The notes under the pieces are model-generated. The model ran no database searches. It was not told the DNA's origin and worked only from the letters and a program-made list of their open reading frames with translations. Below, piece after piece: positions 62,310 to 64,000 of a stretch of DNA of 64,000 nt (position 1 is its first letter; every line of letters begins with the position of its first letter). The stretch lies in the NCBI GenBank assembly GCA_020465985.1, contig JAANYP010004858.1, forward strand, positions 215,980-279,979, written 5' to 3'. The translations under genes were made by a program, and so were the position numbers. Origin of the DNA: Centrapalus pauciflorus. Its lineage: Eukaryota > Streptophyta > Magnoliopsida > Asterales > Asteraceae.

Positions 62310-64000
62310 TATTGACATGTTGGAGTAGCAGAATCCCACGATCCACACATATGATAGGAATTTGCCTGTAATCTGCATAGAAGAATTGAAGCAAGTCATC
62401 ATTAGATCATCTTCTTTGCATTGACATTCCTTCCTATAAACTTTGACTTGTGTTGAACACTTTTGAAGTTAAAAGCCACTCATGTAAACTAAATTTTCAT
62501 TTAATGAACTCTTTCTCGCACATATACACACACCATGCAATACATTTGTGCATACAAGTATAGCCCACAAATATCATGAGAATATATAAAACCAACATTA
62601 GAAAACAGAACTCTCGATTTTGGTTGTTATAGAAAGTTGCTAACATTTCTTTTTGGGCAAGTTTTCACTCATAATTTTTGCTGACTTAAAATATGCATTG
62701 TTTTATGAACAGAGAGTAAAAGAATAGGAGAATTTAAGACATGCTCAAAGTTTTCAGTACAATTTAAAGAAAATTCATCAAGATCAAAATGATTCTTAAA
62801 AAAAAACAGTGTTGCATTTGCAATGATTACCACATGAAAACATTCAATCTTACTCAAATTGTTCCATAAATTATTTGCAAACAAAAAGGATGAAAACGTT
62901 GTAGCTCCAGCAAGTGAGACAACGTCCTTTAAATCATAAGAATATCGATCAACAGCATGCACACGGGTTGGGATATTGATACTAGTGAATCTATTACCGA
63001 CAACTGGAAGGCAGATGATGCTACATGAAGAATGTTATCAATCAGTTACTCAAACTAAGTGGTATTTACAATCATTAAATTGCAAGTCTGAGCTTCGTTT
63101 TTTTTTTTTTTAAATATCACGATATCAGTTGGTTCACTATTTTATAAATCAGCCTTTTAACACAAAAGGAAAAAAAAAAGAACAGACTATGCAAGTTACC
63201 TGGGTACATCCGAAGATTTTCAGCATCCTTAAACACGAACAACTATCTACAACGAATCCAAGTGCCTCATTGGTTATTCTACGACACCATGATAGATCCA
63301 AACTCATCAACTTCTTTGAACATTTGGCAAGTGAGAAGGCAGTGTTGATACCAACCTAAAATTGATTTTTACAGATGTCACAATCCATTGTATATGGTTT
63401 CCTGTCTCACGTGTCGATTGTTTCAAATTGGAGCACAAATAATATCATAAAACTACTTACATTGCGTACTTTATTCAGTGATAGTTCATTCAAAGAGCCC
63501 CAAGAAGTTTCCAAAAAGGCAGCAACAGCTTCGTCACTGGTACATGCCAAATTTTAAAAATGATCTTCAACGCTCAAGAGTGAGAGAGATTATAAGTCAA
63601 CGAGTACCTGAATTCATTGCAACTGATATAGAAAGACTGAAGTGATCTACAGCCATTGGCAATTTAAGATAAACCCAAATCAGTCAAATTAGACAAATTT
63701 GAAATGTTAAGCGAACACATATGGGGACAATGATTTCCAATAGCTTTCAGAGCTCCATTTGTTAACTCCCTGAAAACAACATTTTAGTTATCATAAACAT
63801 AAGATTACTTGCAGCATACGAATATTAAGATGGTGTTCGGCTTCAAGTTTTTCAGAAAAATATCTTACAGACAATTGGCCAAATGAAGCTCCTTCAGGTT
63901 TCCACCAAATTCTGCTGTTATGCACCTAACAAATTCATCACAGACAGTCTGAATTCCTGCCACCGAAAGCACTTCCAGACACTCAAACTTCTTCAGCGAT
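62310..64000 (-). pseudogene. RAD7-like LRR gene, right copy, 3' half, broken
   Basis: Minus-strand exons mirror the left copy: 64000-63869 (partial, continues outside), 63769-63608 (ELTNGALKAIGNHCPHMCSL, NISNLSNLTDLGLS), 63536-63461 (SDEAVAAF), 63355-63200 (VGINTAFSLAKCSKKLMSL, WCRRITNEALGFVVDSC, MLKIFGCTQ) and 62372-62310 (ITGKFLSYVWIVGF). Donors and acceptors match the left copy. It keeps the reading frame where the left copy has indels, but has its own TAA at 63664-63666 and a 13-bp deletion in the last exon. The 5' half would be outside the window, if present. Confidence 0.82.

Larger units (their letters stand above)
60927..64000. repeat. right arm of the large inverted repeat, runs off the window
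   Basis: The arm begins GGTGGTGCTTACACATAC, pairing with GTGTATGCACCACC at the end of the left arm. It runs to the window end, where 64000 pairs with 57689. It is about 225 bp longer than the left arm, mainly because of about 175 bp kept within the LINE tail region (61155-61325). Confidence 0.93.

Overview
The window is nuclear DNA of a flowering plant, probably a eudicot. It is AT-rich, has GT-AG introns, Ty1/copia elements, Helitrons and long (TA)n tracts, and shows no bacterial gene organisation. The species cannot be named from the sequence. Almost everything is transposable-element DNA and decayed gene fragments. I see no intact protein-coding gene, and no tRNA, rRNA or CRISPR array.

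Layout. 1-13070: a degenerate Sirevirus-like copia retrotransposon (gag, protease, integrase, RT and RNase H, then an envelope-like extra ORF). Its RNase H is split by a 1752-bp solo LTR with a perfect 5-bp target duplication. 13071-24172: AT-rich DNA with two Helitron-type 5' ends and a captured RAD16 (SNF2 repair helicase) fragment. 24173-31049: a second copia element on the minus strand, with LTR, PBS, gag, PR, INT and RT but lacking its 3' end. 31088-31435: a foldback MITE. 31641-40016: a probable 8.4-kb Helitron carrying pieces of at least three unrelated host genes (an RRM protein, a CAX cation/proton exchanger and an ERI1-type exonuclease).

40031-51430: terminal-inverted-repeat elements, most of them embedded in (TA)n microsatellites. 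One is 3.1 kb long and filled with a palindromic 21-bp satellite. Also here are an orphan LTR/PBS and a 2.4-kb Helitron with exact A/T flanks. 51536-54469: two Helitrons head to head, forming a palindrome with 1.3-kb arms. 54546-54824: a short complete Helitron.

54840-64000: a RAD7/Rhp7-like leucine-rich-repeat gene (nucleotide-excision-repair adaptor family), broken by stops and frameshifts. Its 3' half, with a LINE fragment behind it, is repeated in inverted orientation up to the window edge (arms about 2.85 and 3.07 kb, spacer about 0.39 kb). The two copies carry different lesions. Transcripts across the repeat could fold into long double-stranded RNA, which is an inference. RAD7 and RAD16 relatives are partners in yeast global-genome repair; finding pieces of both in one 64-kb window is notable but may be coincidence.
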